From Methylomonas aurea (GTDB lineage: Bacteria; Pseudomonadota; Gammaproteobacteria; Methylococcales; Methylomonadaceae): a stretch of 64,000 nt of DNA. The position numbers and the translations under genes were made by a program. Positions 9,813-18,950 of this stretch are shown here, in pieces. The notes beneath the pieces are model-generated. The model saw only the letters and a list, made by a program, of their open reading frames with translations, was not told the DNA's origin and did no database searches. The stretch lies in NCBI RefSeq assembly GCF_024505045.1, contig NZ_JANIBM010000002.1, forward strand, positions 282,217-346,216, written 5' to 3'. How positions within the stretch are numbered: the stretch's first letter is position 1; every line of letters begins with the position of its first letter.

Positions 9813-10898
9813 ATGACACCGATCATTCCCTTGTCCGAACTGCGCGATCGTATCGACGCGATAGACCAACAGATTCTGGAACTGGTGAACCGGCGCGCGG
9901 AATGCGCGATTGAAGTCGCGCGTACCAAGCAGGCTGAAGGCGAGACCGGCAGTTTTTACCGTCCGGATCGGGAAGCGCAGGTATTGCGGCGGATCAAGGA
10001 ACTCAATCCCGGACCATTAGGCGACGCCGCCGCCGCGCATTTGTTTCGCGAGCTGATGTCGGCTTGCCTGGCTTTGGAAAAACCGCTGGAAGTGGCGTTT
10101 CTAGGCCCTGCCGGCACCTTTTCCCAACAGGCGACGTTCAAGCATTTCGGTCACGCGGTCAAAGATATTCCGGTACCGACCATTCACGAAATCTTTCAGG
10201 CGGTCGAGACCGGCCATTGCCAGTTTGGCGTGGTGCCGGTGGAAAATTCCACCGAAGGCGTGATTGCCCACACTCTCGACCGCTTCATGGATAGCCCGCT
10301 ACAGATTTGCGGCGAAGTCGAGATTCGGGTACACCAAAATCTGCTGGGCAAGATGGATAGCTTGGTCGGCATTAGCGAAGTGTTCTCGCATCAGCAATCG
10401 TTGGCCCAGTGCCGGCAATGGCTGACCGCGAATCTGCCCGGCGTGCCCTGTACTGCGGTGAGCAGCAACGCCGAGGCCGCCCGCTTGGCTTCGCTGGACC
10501 ACAGTAAAGCGGCGATTGCCGGTCTAACCGCCGCCGAATTGTACGATTTGAACGTCATCGAAAAGCATATCGAGGACGAAGCCAACAACACCACCCGTTT
10601 CATTGTAATCGGCCGCTTGCAACCGGTTTCGACTGGTCTGGACAAGACTTCCATTCTGGTTTCCACCGGCAACCAGCCAGGCGCCTTGCACCGTATTCTG
10701 CAGCCGTTCGCCCAGTACGGCATCAGCATGACCCACATCGAGTCGCGACCGTCGCGGCAAGGCTTGTGGGAATACGTGTTTTTTATCGACATCGAAGGCC
10801 ATCGCGAAGACGAAGATGTGGCCAAGGCGCTAAAAACATTGGAACAAAACGTCAAGATGCTGAAAGTACTGGGTTCCTATCCTAAAGCCGTCATTTAA
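9813..10898 (+). CDS. pheA: Bifunctional chorismate mutase/prephenate dehydratase (P-protein)
   Basis: A 361-residue enzyme making phenylpyruvate from chorismate. Three domains are visible: an AroQ-type chorismate mutase (about 1-90, starting LRDRIDAIDQQILELVNRRA), prephenate dehydratase (about 94-270, with GPAGTFSQQA and the catalytic-site NTTRF) and an ACT domain (about 280-361) with GALH and ESRPS, the phenylalanine-binding motifs of feedback-inhibited enzymes. It lies 6 bases after serC and 12 bases before hisC. No leader peptide or attenuator is seen. Confidence 0.97.
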   Translation: MTPIIPLSELRDRIDAIDQQILELVNRRAECAIEVARTKQAEGETGSFYRPDREAQVLRRIKELNPGPLGDAAAAHLFRELMSACLALEKPLEVAFLGPAGTFSQQATFKHFGHAVKDIPVPTIHEIFQAVETGHCQFGVVPVENSTEGVIAHTLDRFMDSPLQICGEVEIRVHQNLLGKMDSLVGISEVFSHQQSLAQCRQWLTANLPGVPCTAVSSNAEAARLASLDHSKAAIAGLTAAELYDLNVIEKHIEDEANNTTRFIVIGRLQPVSTGLDKTSILVSTGNQPGALHRILQPFAQYGISMTHIESRPSRQGLWEYVFFIDIEGHREDEDVAKALKTLEQNVKMLKVLGSYPKAVI

Positions 10899-10910
10899 AC
10901 CGTTTGCTTC

Positions 10911-12014
10911 ATGAATCAATTTTTACAACTTGCCTTGGAAGGCGTTCAGCAATTGATGCCTTACGTGCCGGGTAAACCGGCTGAAGAATTGCAGCGCGAG
11001 CTGGGTTTGAGCGAAGTCATCAAATTGGCGTCTAACGAAAACCCGCTCGGTACCGGCCGCAAGGTAGCCGAAGCGATCCAAAATACCTTGCCGGAAATTG
11101 CCCGTTATCCTGACGGTAGCGGATACAACTTGAAAACCGCGATTTCAGCCCGCTGGGGTGTGGATTTAGCACAGATCACGCTGGGTAACGGTTCCAGTGA
11201 GATTCTGGAACTGGTCATGCGCACCTTCGTCGCACCAGAACACGAAGTCGTATTTGCCCAACATGCTTTTGCCTTATATCCGATTCTGACCCAAGCGGTT
11301 GGGGCCAAGGCCGTGGTGGTGCCAGCCAAGAATTACAGCCATGATCTGGACGCAATGCGCGCAGCGGTTACCGATAAAACTCGAGTGGTATTCATCGCCA
11401 ATCCGAACAATCCGACCGGTACTTTGCTGGCTTCGCAAGCCGTGGAAGATTTTATCGCCTCGTTGCCCAAATCCGTGTTGTGCGTGCTGGACGAAGCCTA
11501 TTACGAGTTCGTCGATCCGGCCGTTCGCACCGAGTCGATGCAATGGCCGATCCAATATCCGAATCTGGTGATTGCCCGCACTTTTTCCAAGGCTTACGGC
11601 TTGGCCGGCTTGCGGATCGGCTTCGGTGTGTCGTCGCCGGAAGTGGCGGATTTGCTGAATCGGGTGCGGCAACCGTTCAACGGCAATATGTTGGCCTTGG
11701 CGGCGGCGGAAGCGGCGATGACCGACGCTGAATACTTGGCCGAGACCGTTTCAGTCAACAACGCCGGCATGGCGCAATTGACGGCAGCGTTCACAGCCCT
11801 GGATTTGCCTTGGATCCCTTCGTCCGGCAATTTCGTGTCGGTCGATATGAAACAACCGGCGTTGCCGGTTTACCAAGCCCTGCTGCAAAAAGGCGTCATC
11901 GTTCGCCCGGTCGCCAATTACGAAATGCCTAATCACTTGCGGGTCAGTATCGGTACCGAGCGGGAAAACCAAATTTTCATCGATGCATTAGCCCAGGTGC
12001 TGCAAAGTGTTTGA
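10911..12014 (+). CDS. hisC: Histidinol-phosphate/aromatic aminotransferase
   Basis: Class I/II PLP aminotransferase of 367 residues. The motifs SNENPLG, ANPNNPTGT, LDEAYYEF and the PLP-lysine site ARTFSKAYGLAGLRIG are all present. HisC proteins convert imidazole-acetol phosphate to histidinol phosphate. In this genomic position, between pheA and tyrA, they are usually also aromatic aminotransferases (HisC2/HisHb type), which would complete phenylalanine and tyrosine synthesis. The last 8 bases overlap tyrA. Confidence 0.95.
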   Translation: MNQFLQLALEGVQQLMPYVPGKPAEELQRELGLSEVIKLASNENPLGTGRKVAEAIQNTLPEIARYPDGSGYNLKTAISARWGVDLAQITLGNGSSEILELVMRTFVAPEHEVVFAQHAFALYPILTQAVGAKAVVVPAKNYSHDLDAMRAAVTDKTRVVFIANPNNPTGTLLASQAVEDFIASLPKSVLCVLDEAYYEFVDPAVRTESMQWPIQYPNLVIARTFSKAYGLAGLRIGFGVSSPEVADLLNRVRQPFNGNMLALAAAEAAMTDAEYLAETVSVNNAGMAQLTAAFTALDLPWIPSSGNFVSVDMKQPALPVYQALLQKGVIVRPVANYEMPNHLRVSIGTERENQIFIDALAQVLQSV

Positions 12015-12888
12015 ACGCCTGTGCATCATCGGCATCGGTCTGATCGGCGGGTCGATCGCCAAGGCTGCCCGTGCCGAAGGTTTGTGCCAGCAGGTGGTGG
12101 CATTGGGTCGGGAAAAGAATCTACCCAATATGCAACGCGCTCTGGAATTGGGTGTGGTCGATGCGGTTTATACCGACACCGCGCGGGCCATGGCCGGAAC
12201 GGATTGTGTGATTATTTGCACGCCGGTCGGCAGCATGCAGGCCATCTTTACGCAACTGAAACCCTACTGGAATCCGCAAACCCTGTATAGCGATGCCGGC
12301 AGCACCAAGGGCAGTGTGGTCGAGGCGGCGCGGGCAGTGTTCGGCGATGTACCGAGCAATTTCGTACCGGCACATCCGATTGCCGGTGCCGAGCGTAGCG
12401 GCGTCGAAGCGGCGAAAGTGGATTTATACAAGAATCGCCGCTTGATTATGACACCTTTGTCTTCAACCGACGCCGGAGCCGTCGATAAACTTGGTGAGTT
12501 CTGGCGGCGTATCGGTTCCAGCGTATCGGTGATGACGGTCGAGCATCACGATACCGTGTTGGCGGCGACCAGCCATTTGCCCCACATCCTGGCTTTTGCG
12601 TTGGTCGGTATGCTCGGGCGCAAGGACGAGCAGCGCGAAATCTTCAAATATGCCGCCGGCGGCTTCAAGGACTTTAGCCGAATCGCTTCCAGCGACCCGA
12701 CCATGTGGCAGGATATTTGTCTGGCCAACAAGCAGGAAATCATTCCGCTGATTCAACAATTTCAAGCCGAACTTGGCCGTATCGAACAATTGCTGCTGCG
12801 CGACAACGCGTCAGGATTGTTCGACGCCTTCAGTTACGCCAAGCAAGCCCGGCAACGTTTTCTCGAAACTTTTGACGATCCAACTTAA
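12007..12888 (+). CDS. tyrA: Prephenate/arogenate dehydrogenase
   Basis: Mono-domain TyrA of 293 residues that oxidatively decarboxylates prephenate or arogenate on the tyrosine branch. The N-terminal nucleotide-binding fold has IIGIGLIGGS (GxGxxG). The prephenate-binding region includes HPIAGAERSG and TSHLPH. It starts with GTG inside the end of hisC (8-base overlap). In Pseudomonas the equivalent protein is fused to AroA; here the two are separate genes 5 bases apart. No ACT domain is present. NAD versus NADP preference was not assessed. Confidence 0.95.
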   Translation: MFERLCIIGIGLIGGSIAKAARAEGLCQQVVALGREKNLPNMQRALELGVVDAVYTDTARAMAGTDCVIICTPVGSMQAIFTQLKPYWNPQTLYSDAGSTKGSVVEAARAVFGDVPSNFVPAHPIAGAERSGVEAAKVDLYKNRRLIMTPLSSTDAGAVDKLGEFWRRIGSSVSVMTVEHHDTVLAATSHLPHILAFALVGMLGRKDEQREIFKYAAGGFKDFSRIASSDPTMWQDICLANKQEIIPLIQQFQAELGRIEQLLLRDNASGLFDAFSYAKQARQRFLETFDDPT

Positions 12889-12893
12889 CCACT

Positions 12894-14213
12894 ATGTCTT
12901 CATCCATTAACGTCATTTTCCAAGTCCAACCCGGCGGCAGCCTGAACGGCGAAATCCGCGTACCCGGCGATAAATCCATGTCGCACCGCTCGATCATGCT
13001 CGGTTCGCTGGCCGAGGGCGTCACCCACGTCACCGGTTTTTTGAACGCCGAAGACGCGATTTCCACTTTGGAAGCGTTTCGGGCCATGGGCGTTAAGATC
13101 GAAGGTCCGGTCAACGGCGAAGTGACGATCCACGGCGTCGGCAAACACGGTCTGAAAGCGCCGGACAAGCCGCTGTATCTGGGTAATTCCGGTACCTCGA
13201 TGCGATTGTTGTCCGGCTTACTGGCCGGCCAAGCGTTTGACACCGTGTTGACCGGCGATAAGTCGCTGGAGTCGCGGCCGATGAAACGCGTCACCGTGCC
13301 GCTGGCTGAAATGGGGGCGGAAATTGAAACCCAACCCAACGGTACTGCACCGCTGCACATCAAAGGTAAGGCTGGCAAGCTGAAAGGCATGCATTATGAC
13401 ATGCCGATTGCCAGCGCTCAGGTAAAATCCTGTTTGTTACTGGCTGGTATGTACGCCGAAGGCGAAACCAGCGTCACCGAACCGGCGCCGACCCGCGACC
13501 ATACCGAGCGCATGCTGGCGGGTTTCGGTTATCCGGTCACCCGCGACGGCGCTACGGCGAAAATCAGCAGCGAAGGCAAGTTGACCGCGACCAATATCGA
13601 CGTACCGAGCGACATTTCCTCGGCGGCATTTTTTCTGGTCGGCGCCAGCATTGCGCCGAATTCCGACGTGACTTTGAAGCACGTCGGCATCAATCCGACC
13701 CGCACTGGGGTGATTGACATTCTGCGTTTGATGGGCGCCAACATTGAAGTCTTGAATGAGCGCGAAGTCGGCGGCGAGCCGGTCGCCGATTTGCGTGTGC
13801 GATCAGCGCAACTGAAAGGCATCAACATTCCGGAACATCTGGTGCCGCTGGCGATAGACGAGTTTCCGGTGTTGTTCGTCGCCGCATCCTGTGCCGAGGG
13901 CCAAACTGTGTTGACCGGTGCCGAAGAATTGCGCGTCAAGGAATCCGACCGCATCCAAGTCATGGCGGACGGCTTGCAAATTTTGGGCATAGACGCGCAA
14001 CCGACCAAAGACGGCATGGTCATCAATGGCGGCCAATTGGGTAGCGGCGAAGTCGATTCTCACGGCGATCACCGCATCGCCATGTCGTTTTCGATTGCCG
14101 GCCTGCGCGCCAGCGGCCCGATCACAATTAACGATTGCGCCAACGTCAATACCTCGTTTAAAGAGTTTCCGGCTCTGGCGACGCAATTGGGTTTGAAATT
14201 AGCCACTCTGTAA
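12894..14213 (+). CDS. aroA: 3-phosphoshikimate 1-carboxyvinyltransferase (EPSP synthase, class II)
   Basis: A 439-residue shikimate-pathway enzyme that joins PEP to shikimate-3-phosphate. PGDKSMSHRS near the N-terminus and LGNSGTSMRLLSG form the active site. All four motifs used to define class II EPSP synthases are present: GDKS (121-124), SAQVK (174-178), RDHTE (201-205) and NPTR (267-270). Class II enzymes are often naturally less sensitive to glyphosate than the E. coli class I enzyme; whether this one is was not tested. It lies between tyrA (5-base gap) and cmk (3-base gap). Confidence 0.97.
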   Translation: MSSSINVIFQVQPGGSLNGEIRVPGDKSMSHRSIMLGSLAEGVTHVTGFLNAEDAISTLEAFRAMGVKIEGPVNGEVTIHGVGKHGLKAPDKPLYLGNSGTSMRLLSGLLAGQAFDTVLTGDKSLESRPMKRVTVPLAEMGAEIETQPNGTAPLHIKGKAGKLKGMHYDMPIASAQVKSCLLLAGMYAEGETSVTEPAPTRDHTERMLAGFGYPVTRDGATAKISSEGKLTATNIDVPSDISSAAFFLVGASIAPNSDVTLKHVGINPTRTGVIDILRLMGANIEVLNEREVGGEPVADLRVRSAQLKGINIPEHLVPLAIDEFPVLFVAASCAEGQTVLTGAEELRVKESDRIQVMADGLQILGIDAQPTKDGMVINGGQLGSGEVDSHGDHRIAMSFSIAGLRASGPITINDCANVNTSFKEFPALATQLGLKLATL

Positions 14214-14216
14214 CTT

Positions 14217-14873
14217 ATGTCGATTCCGGTTTTAACGATAGACGGTCCTAGCGGGGCCGGTAAAGGCACTGTCAGCCGAGCGGTTTCCAAAATTTTGGGT
14301 TGGCATTATCTGGATAGCGGATCGATATACCGTTCGCTGGCGGTTGCGGTTTTGGACGCTGGTCTGGACTTGAACGACGTTACCAAGATTTGCGCTGTCG
14401 CTGAAGCGATGTCGTTAGAATTCGAGTGCGGCGACGAATTGGTTGTTCGGCTCAACGGCGGCGACATTTCCGGCCGTTTGGCGACCGAAACCACCGGCAA
14501 TGCCGCCTCGATTGTCGCGGCTTATCCGGAAGTTAGAGCAGTCTTGCTGCAAAAACAAAAGGATTTTCAACAACTTCCGGGGCTGGTCGCGGACGGGCGC
14601 GACATGGGTAGCGTGGTGTTTCCGGACGCCCAGTTCAAGGTTTACTTAACCGCCAGTGCCGAAGAAAGGGCGTTGCGCAGATATAAACAGTTGATTGAAA
14701 AGGGAATTGATGCTAACCTTCCGCAAATCACTCGGGAGATAGAGGAGCGCGATCGTCGCGATACTCAGCGGGCTTCAGCGCCGCTCACCGTGCCGGAAGG
14801 TGCGCATTTTATCGATTCGTCGAGCTTGTCTATTCAACAGGTGATTGATCAGGTAGTAAATCTAGTCGAATGA
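14217..14873 (+). CDS. cmk: Cytidylate kinase
   Basis: A P-loop kinase of 218 residues that phosphorylates CMP and dCMP. The Walker A loop is DGPSGAGKGT near residue 7, followed by LDSGSIYR (substrate-binding) and DGRDMGSVVFPDA. The lid region RRDTQRASAPL is conserved. It follows aroA after 3 bases. The stop is 97 bases before rpsA, and this gap holds the rpsA leader. The order cmk-rpsA-ihfB is standard in gammaproteobacteria. Confidence 0.97.
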   Translation: MSIPVLTIDGPSGAGKGTVSRAVSKILGWHYLDSGSIYRSLAVAVLDAGLDLNDVTKICAVAEAMSLEFECGDELVVRLNGGDISGRLATETTGNAASIVAAYPEVRAVLLQKQKDFQQLPGLVADGRDMGSVVFPDAQFKVYLTASAEERALRRYKQLIEKGIDANLPQITREIEERDRRDTQRASAPLTVPEGAHFIDSSSLSIQQVIDQVVNLVE

Positions 14874-14932
14874 GACTTTTGGCAGTTATCGGCGCTAGCC
14901 GGTAGCTTTTATTAATTTTTTGATAATTGTTA

Positions 14933-14958
14933 AAACTTGCTGGTGTTTGGGCAAGTTT
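14933..14958 (+). promoter_or_regulatory. Hairpin in the rpsA leader
   Basis: AAACTTGC (14933-14940) and GCAAGTTT (14951-14958) form a perfect 8-bp stem with a 10-base loop, ending 12 bases upstream of the rpsA start. The ribosome-binding sequence between it and the start is weak (GGGAAAG). E. coli rpsA also has a structured leader with a weak Shine-Dalgarno that allows S1 to control its own translation, so this is a plausible equivalent. Confidence 0.5.
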
Positions 14959-14970
14959 GGGAAAGTAAAG

Positions 14971-16632
14971 ATGGGCGAAAGCTTTGCAGAGTTGTTTGAA
15001 GAGAGTTATGCCAAGACCGAAATGCGTCCTGGCGCGATGTTGATTGGTACCGTTGTCGACATCGAAAACGAATTTGTCATCGTCAGTACACAGGCGAAAT
15101 CAGAAGGTGTCATTCCGAAATGGCAATTCCTGAATGCCGACGGCGACTTGGAAGTCAATATCGGTGACGAGATCGAAGTTGCTCTCGATCTGTTTGAAGA
15201 CGGCCTGGGCGCCACGCTTCTTTCCCGTGACAAAGCCAAGAAAAGCAAGGCGTGGGCTGAACTGGAAAAAGCCTTCGAAACTCAAGAAACTGTTATCGGC
15301 CGTATCAACGGCAAAGTTCGCGGCGGCTTCACTGTGGCGGTTGGCGCATTGCGCGCGTTCCTGCCGGGTTCACTCGTTGACGTGCGTCCGATTCGTGATA
15401 CCGCATTCCTGGAAAACCGCGACCTGGAATTCAAAGTCATCAAAATCGACCAAAAACGTAACAACGTCGTCTTGTCACGCCGCGCTGTCGTCGAAAGCGA
15501 ATACAGTGCAGAGCGCGAAGAGTTGGTCAAAACCTTGCAAGATGGCGCGATCGTTACCGGTATCGTTAAAAACCTCACCGATTACGGTGCGTTTATCGAC
15601 CTGGGCGGCGTTGACGGCCTGTTGCACATCACCGATATGGCATGGCGCCGCGTGCGTCACCCGTCCGAGTGCGTAGAGATCGGTCAGGAAGTCAAAGTTA
15701 AAGTCCTGAAATTCGACAAAGACAAAACCCGCGTCTCGTTGGGCATGAAACAAATGGATGAAGATCCATGGCAAAACATTGCTCGCCGCTACCCAGCCGG
15801 CACCCGCGTGTTCGGTAAAGTCAACAACCTGACCGACTACGGTTGCTTCGTGGAAATCGAAGAAGGCGTCGAAGGTTTGGTGCACGTTTCCGAAATGGAT
15901 TGGACCAACAAAAACGTCAACCCTTCCAAAGTAGTTCAGTTGGGCGACGAAGTCGAAGTCATGGTTCTGGAGATCGACGAAGAACGCCGTCGTATTTCGC
16001 TGGGCATGAAACAATGCAAATCCAACCCCTGGGACGAATTTGCAGCGACTCATAACAAAGGCGACAAAATCACCGGCAAAATCAAATCGATCACCGATTT
16101 CGGTATTTTCATCGGCCTGGAAGGCGGCATCGACGGTTTGGTGCATATGTCCGACATTTCCTGGAACGAGAACGACGAAGAAGCGATTCGCAACTACAAG
16201 AAAGGCGACGAAGTCGAAACCGTTATCTTGGCAGTGGATTCCGAGCGCGAGCGTATCTCTCTCGGCATCAAACAGCTGGAACAAGACCCTTTCCAAAACT
16301 ACATCGCGCTGCATGAAAAAGGTAGCTTGGTCAAAGGCACGGTCAAGGAAGTCGATGCCAAAGGCGCTGTCGTCACCTTGGCGGACAATGTCGAAGGCTA
16401 CTTGCGTGCTTCCGAAATCCAGCGCGACCGCGTCGAAGATGCCAGCAAATTGCTGAAAGCAGGCGACGAGATCGAAGCTAAATTCGTCGGTGTCGATAAG
16501 AAAACCAAGTCTATTTCTTTGTCCATCAAAGCGAAGGATGCTGAAGAAGAGTCCAACGCGATTAAAGATTACTCGCAACAAAATGCAGGCACTGCAACAT
16601 TGGGCGATATCTTCAAACAAATGGATAAGTAA
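14971..16632 (+). CDS. rpsA: 30S ribosomal protein S1
   Basis: RNA-binding ribosomal protein of 553 residues, near the E. coli length of 557. I chose the ATG at 14971 because [12 protein letters not shown] aligns with the E. coli start; a longer frame begins at 14920 but adds residues unlike any S1. Six S1 domains are visible, the later ones marked by [40 protein letters not shown] and [21 protein letters not shown]1 binds mRNA on the small subunit and helps initiation on weak ribosome-binding sites. A strong terminator follows directly. Confidence 0.98.
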   Translation: MGESFAELFEESYAKTEMRPGAMLIGTVVDIENEFVIVSTQAKSEGVIPKWQFLNADGDLEVNIGDEIEVALDLFEDGLGATLLSRDKAKKSKAWAELEKAFETQETVIGRINGKVRGGFTVAVGALRAFLPGSLVDVRPIRDTAFLENRDLEFKVIKIDQKRNNVVLSRRAVVESEYSAEREELVKTLQDGAIVTGIVKNLTDYGAFIDLGGVDGLLHITDMAWRRVRHPSECVEIGQEVKVKVLKFDKDKTRVSLGMKQMDEDPWQNIARRYPAGTRVFGKVNNLTDYGCFVEIEEGVEGLVHVSEMDWTNKNVNPSKVVQLGDEVEVMVLEIDEERRRISLGMKQCKSNPWDEFAATHNKGDKITGKIKSITDFGIFIGLEGGIDGLVHMSDISWNENDEEAIRNYKKGDEVETVILAVDSERERISLGIKQLEQDPFQNYIALHEKGSLVKGTVKEVDAKGAVVTLADNVEGYLRASEIQRDRVEDASKLLKAGDEIEAKFVGVDKKTKSISLSIKAKDAEEESNAIKDYSQQNAGTATLGDIFKQMDK

Positions 16633-16645
16633 TAAAACCATCTAC

Positions 16646-16682
16646 AAGGGTGGCATGGGCTTAACCCATGCCACCCTTTTTT
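16646..16682 (+). terminator. Intrinsic terminator after rpsA
   Basis: GGGTGGCATGGG (16648-16659) pairs perfectly with CCCATGCCACCC (16665-16676) around a 5-base loop and is followed by six T residues (16677-16682). Two flanking A residues extend the stem into the T-run. It starts 13 bases after the rpsA stop and ends only 18 bases before the ihfB start codon. Confidence 0.92.
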
Positions 16683-16700
16683 GATTATTCAGGGCTGGAT

Positions 16701-17006
16701 GTGACGAAATCAGAATTGATAGAGATGCTGGCGAGAAAACAGCCGCATCTCGCGCTTAAAGATGTGGAATTGGCGGTCAGATGTGTTGTCGATCACTTGA
16801 GCGATACATTGGCCAGTGGCGAACGAATCGAAATTAGAGGTTTTGGCAGTTTTTCATTGCACCACCGCTCCGCCCGCTTGGGCCGGAATCCGAAAACCGG
16901 AGACTCGGTCTCGTTGACGGAGAAGCACGTACCCCATTTCAAACCCGGAAAGGAATTGCGGGACATGGTCGATGCTTCCAGGGAAAAATACAAAATCGTC
17001 GATTAA
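16701..17006 (+). CDS. ihfB: Integration host factor subunit beta
   Basis: A 101-residue DNA-bending protein of the HU/IHF family that pairs with IhfA. I chose the GTG at 16701 because the sequence from there, (M)TKSELIEML, matches the E. coli IhfB start; an upstream ATG inside the rpsA terminator would add unrelated residues. The DNA-binding arm region GRNPKTGD and the C-terminal [12 protein letters not shown] are conserved. Because an intrinsic terminator ends 18 bases upstream, expression must depend on readthrough or on a promoter lying within rpsA. The C-terminus is slightly longer than in E. coli. Confidence 0.96.
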   Translation: MTKSELIEMLARKQPHLALKDVELAVRCVVDHLSDTLASGERIEIRGFGSFSLHHRSARLGRNPKTGDSVSLTEKHVPHFKPGKELRDMVDASREKYKIVD

Positions 17007-17144
17007 TCCTTTATCCGGAACGGGGCGCTTGGCTTCGTTCCTCCCACACCAGGGCTTATGCACAACGCAAGGCAATACCACCGGCACTGCATCGCCTGAA
17101 CTGATCCCGGTCTTGGGTCGCCAATCCGTTTACAGATATCGTCA

Positions 17145-18104
17145 GTGAGTTTATTCCACCATAACTACAACTACGATCCTGGATACGGCTGTAGCCTCAG
17201 CGATTTGTTGGCAATTCCGGCACCGGAAGAAATTCCGGATTTTTGCCGGTTCTGGCGCGACAAATACCAACAAGCCGTTAAAAGCTCAGCGGATTATTCG
17301 CTGGCCTACCAGTGCTCGCGGGCCGGTTACCGGGTCTACGATCTGAGTTACCGCTCCACCGGGGATTTCGCGATTGGCGGTTGGCTGTTGGAGCCTGAGA
17401 ATCAAGCCGTAACGCAGGCCATCGTCGTCGGCCACGGTTATGGCGGCAGAGACCAACCGGATTACCATCTGCAAATTGGCGGAGCCGCTTTGTTGTTTCC
17501 GTGCATGCGCGGTATCTCGCGCAGCCGCAACGGCCGTTTGCCGGAACAGCCGAACCAGCACGTATTGCATGCGATAGACGATCCGCACCAGTACGTGATC
17601 GGCGGTTGCGTCGAGGATATCTGGCTGGCCGTGACAGTTTTGGCCGCTATTTACCCGCAATGCGCGGAAAGTATCGGCTATATGGGAATCAGCTTCGGCG
17701 GCGGGCTCGGCGCGTTGGCCGCGCCGTGGGATCAAAGAATCAAACGGCTGCATTTGAACGTACCCACGTTCGGCAACCAGCCTTTGCGCCTGAGCCTGCC
17801 CAGCAGCGGCAGCGCCGCCGCGCTGAAGGCGCATAGCCAATATCACCCTCGCATTTTTGACACATTAGCCTATTACGATGCCGCGATTGCGGCGCGCCAT
17901 GCCGTGCAGCCGTTACACGCGGCAGTCGCATTATTCGATCCGGTCGTCGCCCCCCCCGGACAATTTGCAATTTACAACGCCTGGTCCGGCGAGAAGCAAT
18001 TGTTCGTACTTGAAGCCGGGCATTTCGAATACCCGCGTCAACACGAACAGGATCGGCAACTGGTTGCCGAATTGCAGCAGTTTTTCGGAGTATTGCCCGA
18101 ATAG
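17145..18104 (+). CDS. Acetylxylan esterase/cephalosporin-C deacetylase family hydrolase
   Basis: An alpha/beta hydrolase of 319 residues resembling the AXE1 family of carbohydrate deacetylases. The oxyanion/cap part VVGHGYGGRDQPD, the LFPCMRGISRS segment and the nucleophile S183 in GISFGGG match that family, with a likely acid in LFDPVVAPP and base in EAGHFEY near the end. The start is a GTG at 17145; no good internal start exists. No carbohydrate-degradation genes accompany it, so the natural ester substrate is unknown. It ends 3 bases before a second hydrolase gene, so the two are probably co-transcribed. Confidence 0.82.
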   Translation: MSLFHHNYNYDPGYGCSLSDLLAIPAPEEIPDFCRFWRDKYQQAVKSSADYSLAYQCSRAGYRVYDLSYRSTGDFAIGGWLLEPENQAVTQAIVVGHGYGGRDQPDYHLQIGGAALLFPCMRGISRSRNGRLPEQPNQHVLHAIDDPHQYVIGGCVEDIWLAVTVLAAIYPQCAESIGYMGISFGGGLGALAAPWDQRIKRLHLNVPTFGNQPLRLSLPSSGSAAALKAHSQYHPRIFDTLAYYDAAIAARHAVQPLHAAVALFDPVVAPPGQFAIYNAWSGEKQLFVLEAGHFEYPRQHEQDRQLVAELQQFFGVLPE

Positions 18105-18107
18105 GTT

Positions 18108-18836
18108 ATGAACCGCGAATACCACCACTGGTACAGCCCGCGATTGGGCAGAGACATGGAGTTTCTGGTATTCGGCCACGCCGGTGCCAAAGTGCTGATT
18201 TTCCCGACTCGCGACGGCCGTTTCTTCGAATACGAAAATCTCGGTATCGTCGAGCGGCTGCGCAATAAGATAGAAGCTGGTTACCTGCAACTTTACTGTA
18301 TCGACAGTATCGACCACGAAACCTTTTACTGTTTTTGGCGGAAACCGGAGGACCGGATTCAACGGCACATGTATTTCGAAGATTATGTGCTGAATGAAAT
18401 CATGCCTTTTATGGCGCTGAAAAACCCGCATCCTTGCGTGATCGCCCACGGTTGCAGTTTGGGAGCTTTTCATGCCGCCAACATCGCCTTTCGCCATCCG
18501 CATTTGTTCAGAAAATTGGTGGCGTTTTCCGGCCGCTTCGATTTGACCCTGGAAGTCGAATGTTTCAAAAATCTGTTTGACGGCTATTACGACGAAAACA
18601 TCTATTTCCATACGCCGAGCCATTTTTTGCCGAATCTGGTCTGCGAGGCGCAATTGTCGGCCATCCGGCGCATGGATATTACGTTGGTAATCGGCAAACA
18701 GGACCCGTTTCTGGCGAACAATCACGCATTGAGCCGTGTTTTGGCCGACAAAGGCGTGCCGCATGCGTTATACGAGTGGGAAGGACGGGCACACCAAGGG
18801 CACTATTGGCGGCGCATGGCGCCGCTATATCTGTGA
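18108..18836 (+). CDS. Esterase-like alpha/beta hydrolase (COG4947-like)
   Basis: A 242-residue putative esterase. The nucleophile is S117 in AHGCSLGAFHAAN, the acid is probably D in GKQDPF and the base H in GRAHQGHYW near the C-terminus. The N-terminal NREYHHWYSPRLGRDM and the general layout match a group of small esterases (Esterase D/PHB-depolymerase-like) of unknown substrate. No signal peptide is seen, so it is probably cytoplasmic. It is the second gene of a hydrolase pair, 3 bases after the preceding stop. Confidence 0.8.
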   Translation: MNREYHHWYSPRLGRDMEFLVFGHAGAKVLIFPTRDGRFFEYENLGIVERLRNKIEAGYLQLYCIDSIDHETFYCFWRKPEDRIQRHMYFEDYVLNEIMPFMALKNPHPCVIAHGCSLGAFHAANIAFRHPHLFRKLVAFSGRFDLTLEVECFKNLFDGYYDENIYFHTPSHFLPNLVCEAQLSAIRRMDITLVIGKQDPFLANNHALSRVLADKGVPHALYEWEGRAHQGHYWRRMAPLYL

Positions 18837-18950
18837 TCTTCGGGCGGCTCTCGTTCCGAAATTTCGACTCAAATGGCGCCATCGCCGCCAATTCGGTTGC
18901 CAAAGGTACCCGTTTCGGCTAACGGCCGAGCGGTGTCGCGGGCGCCAAAA

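Noticed and set aside
14920..14970. Upstream start for rpsA
   Set aside because: The added residues do not resemble any S1 protein and would cover the leader hairpin.
16668..16700. Upstream ATG for ihfB
   Set aside because: It lies in the right arm of the rpsA terminator and adds residues absent from IhfB proteins.
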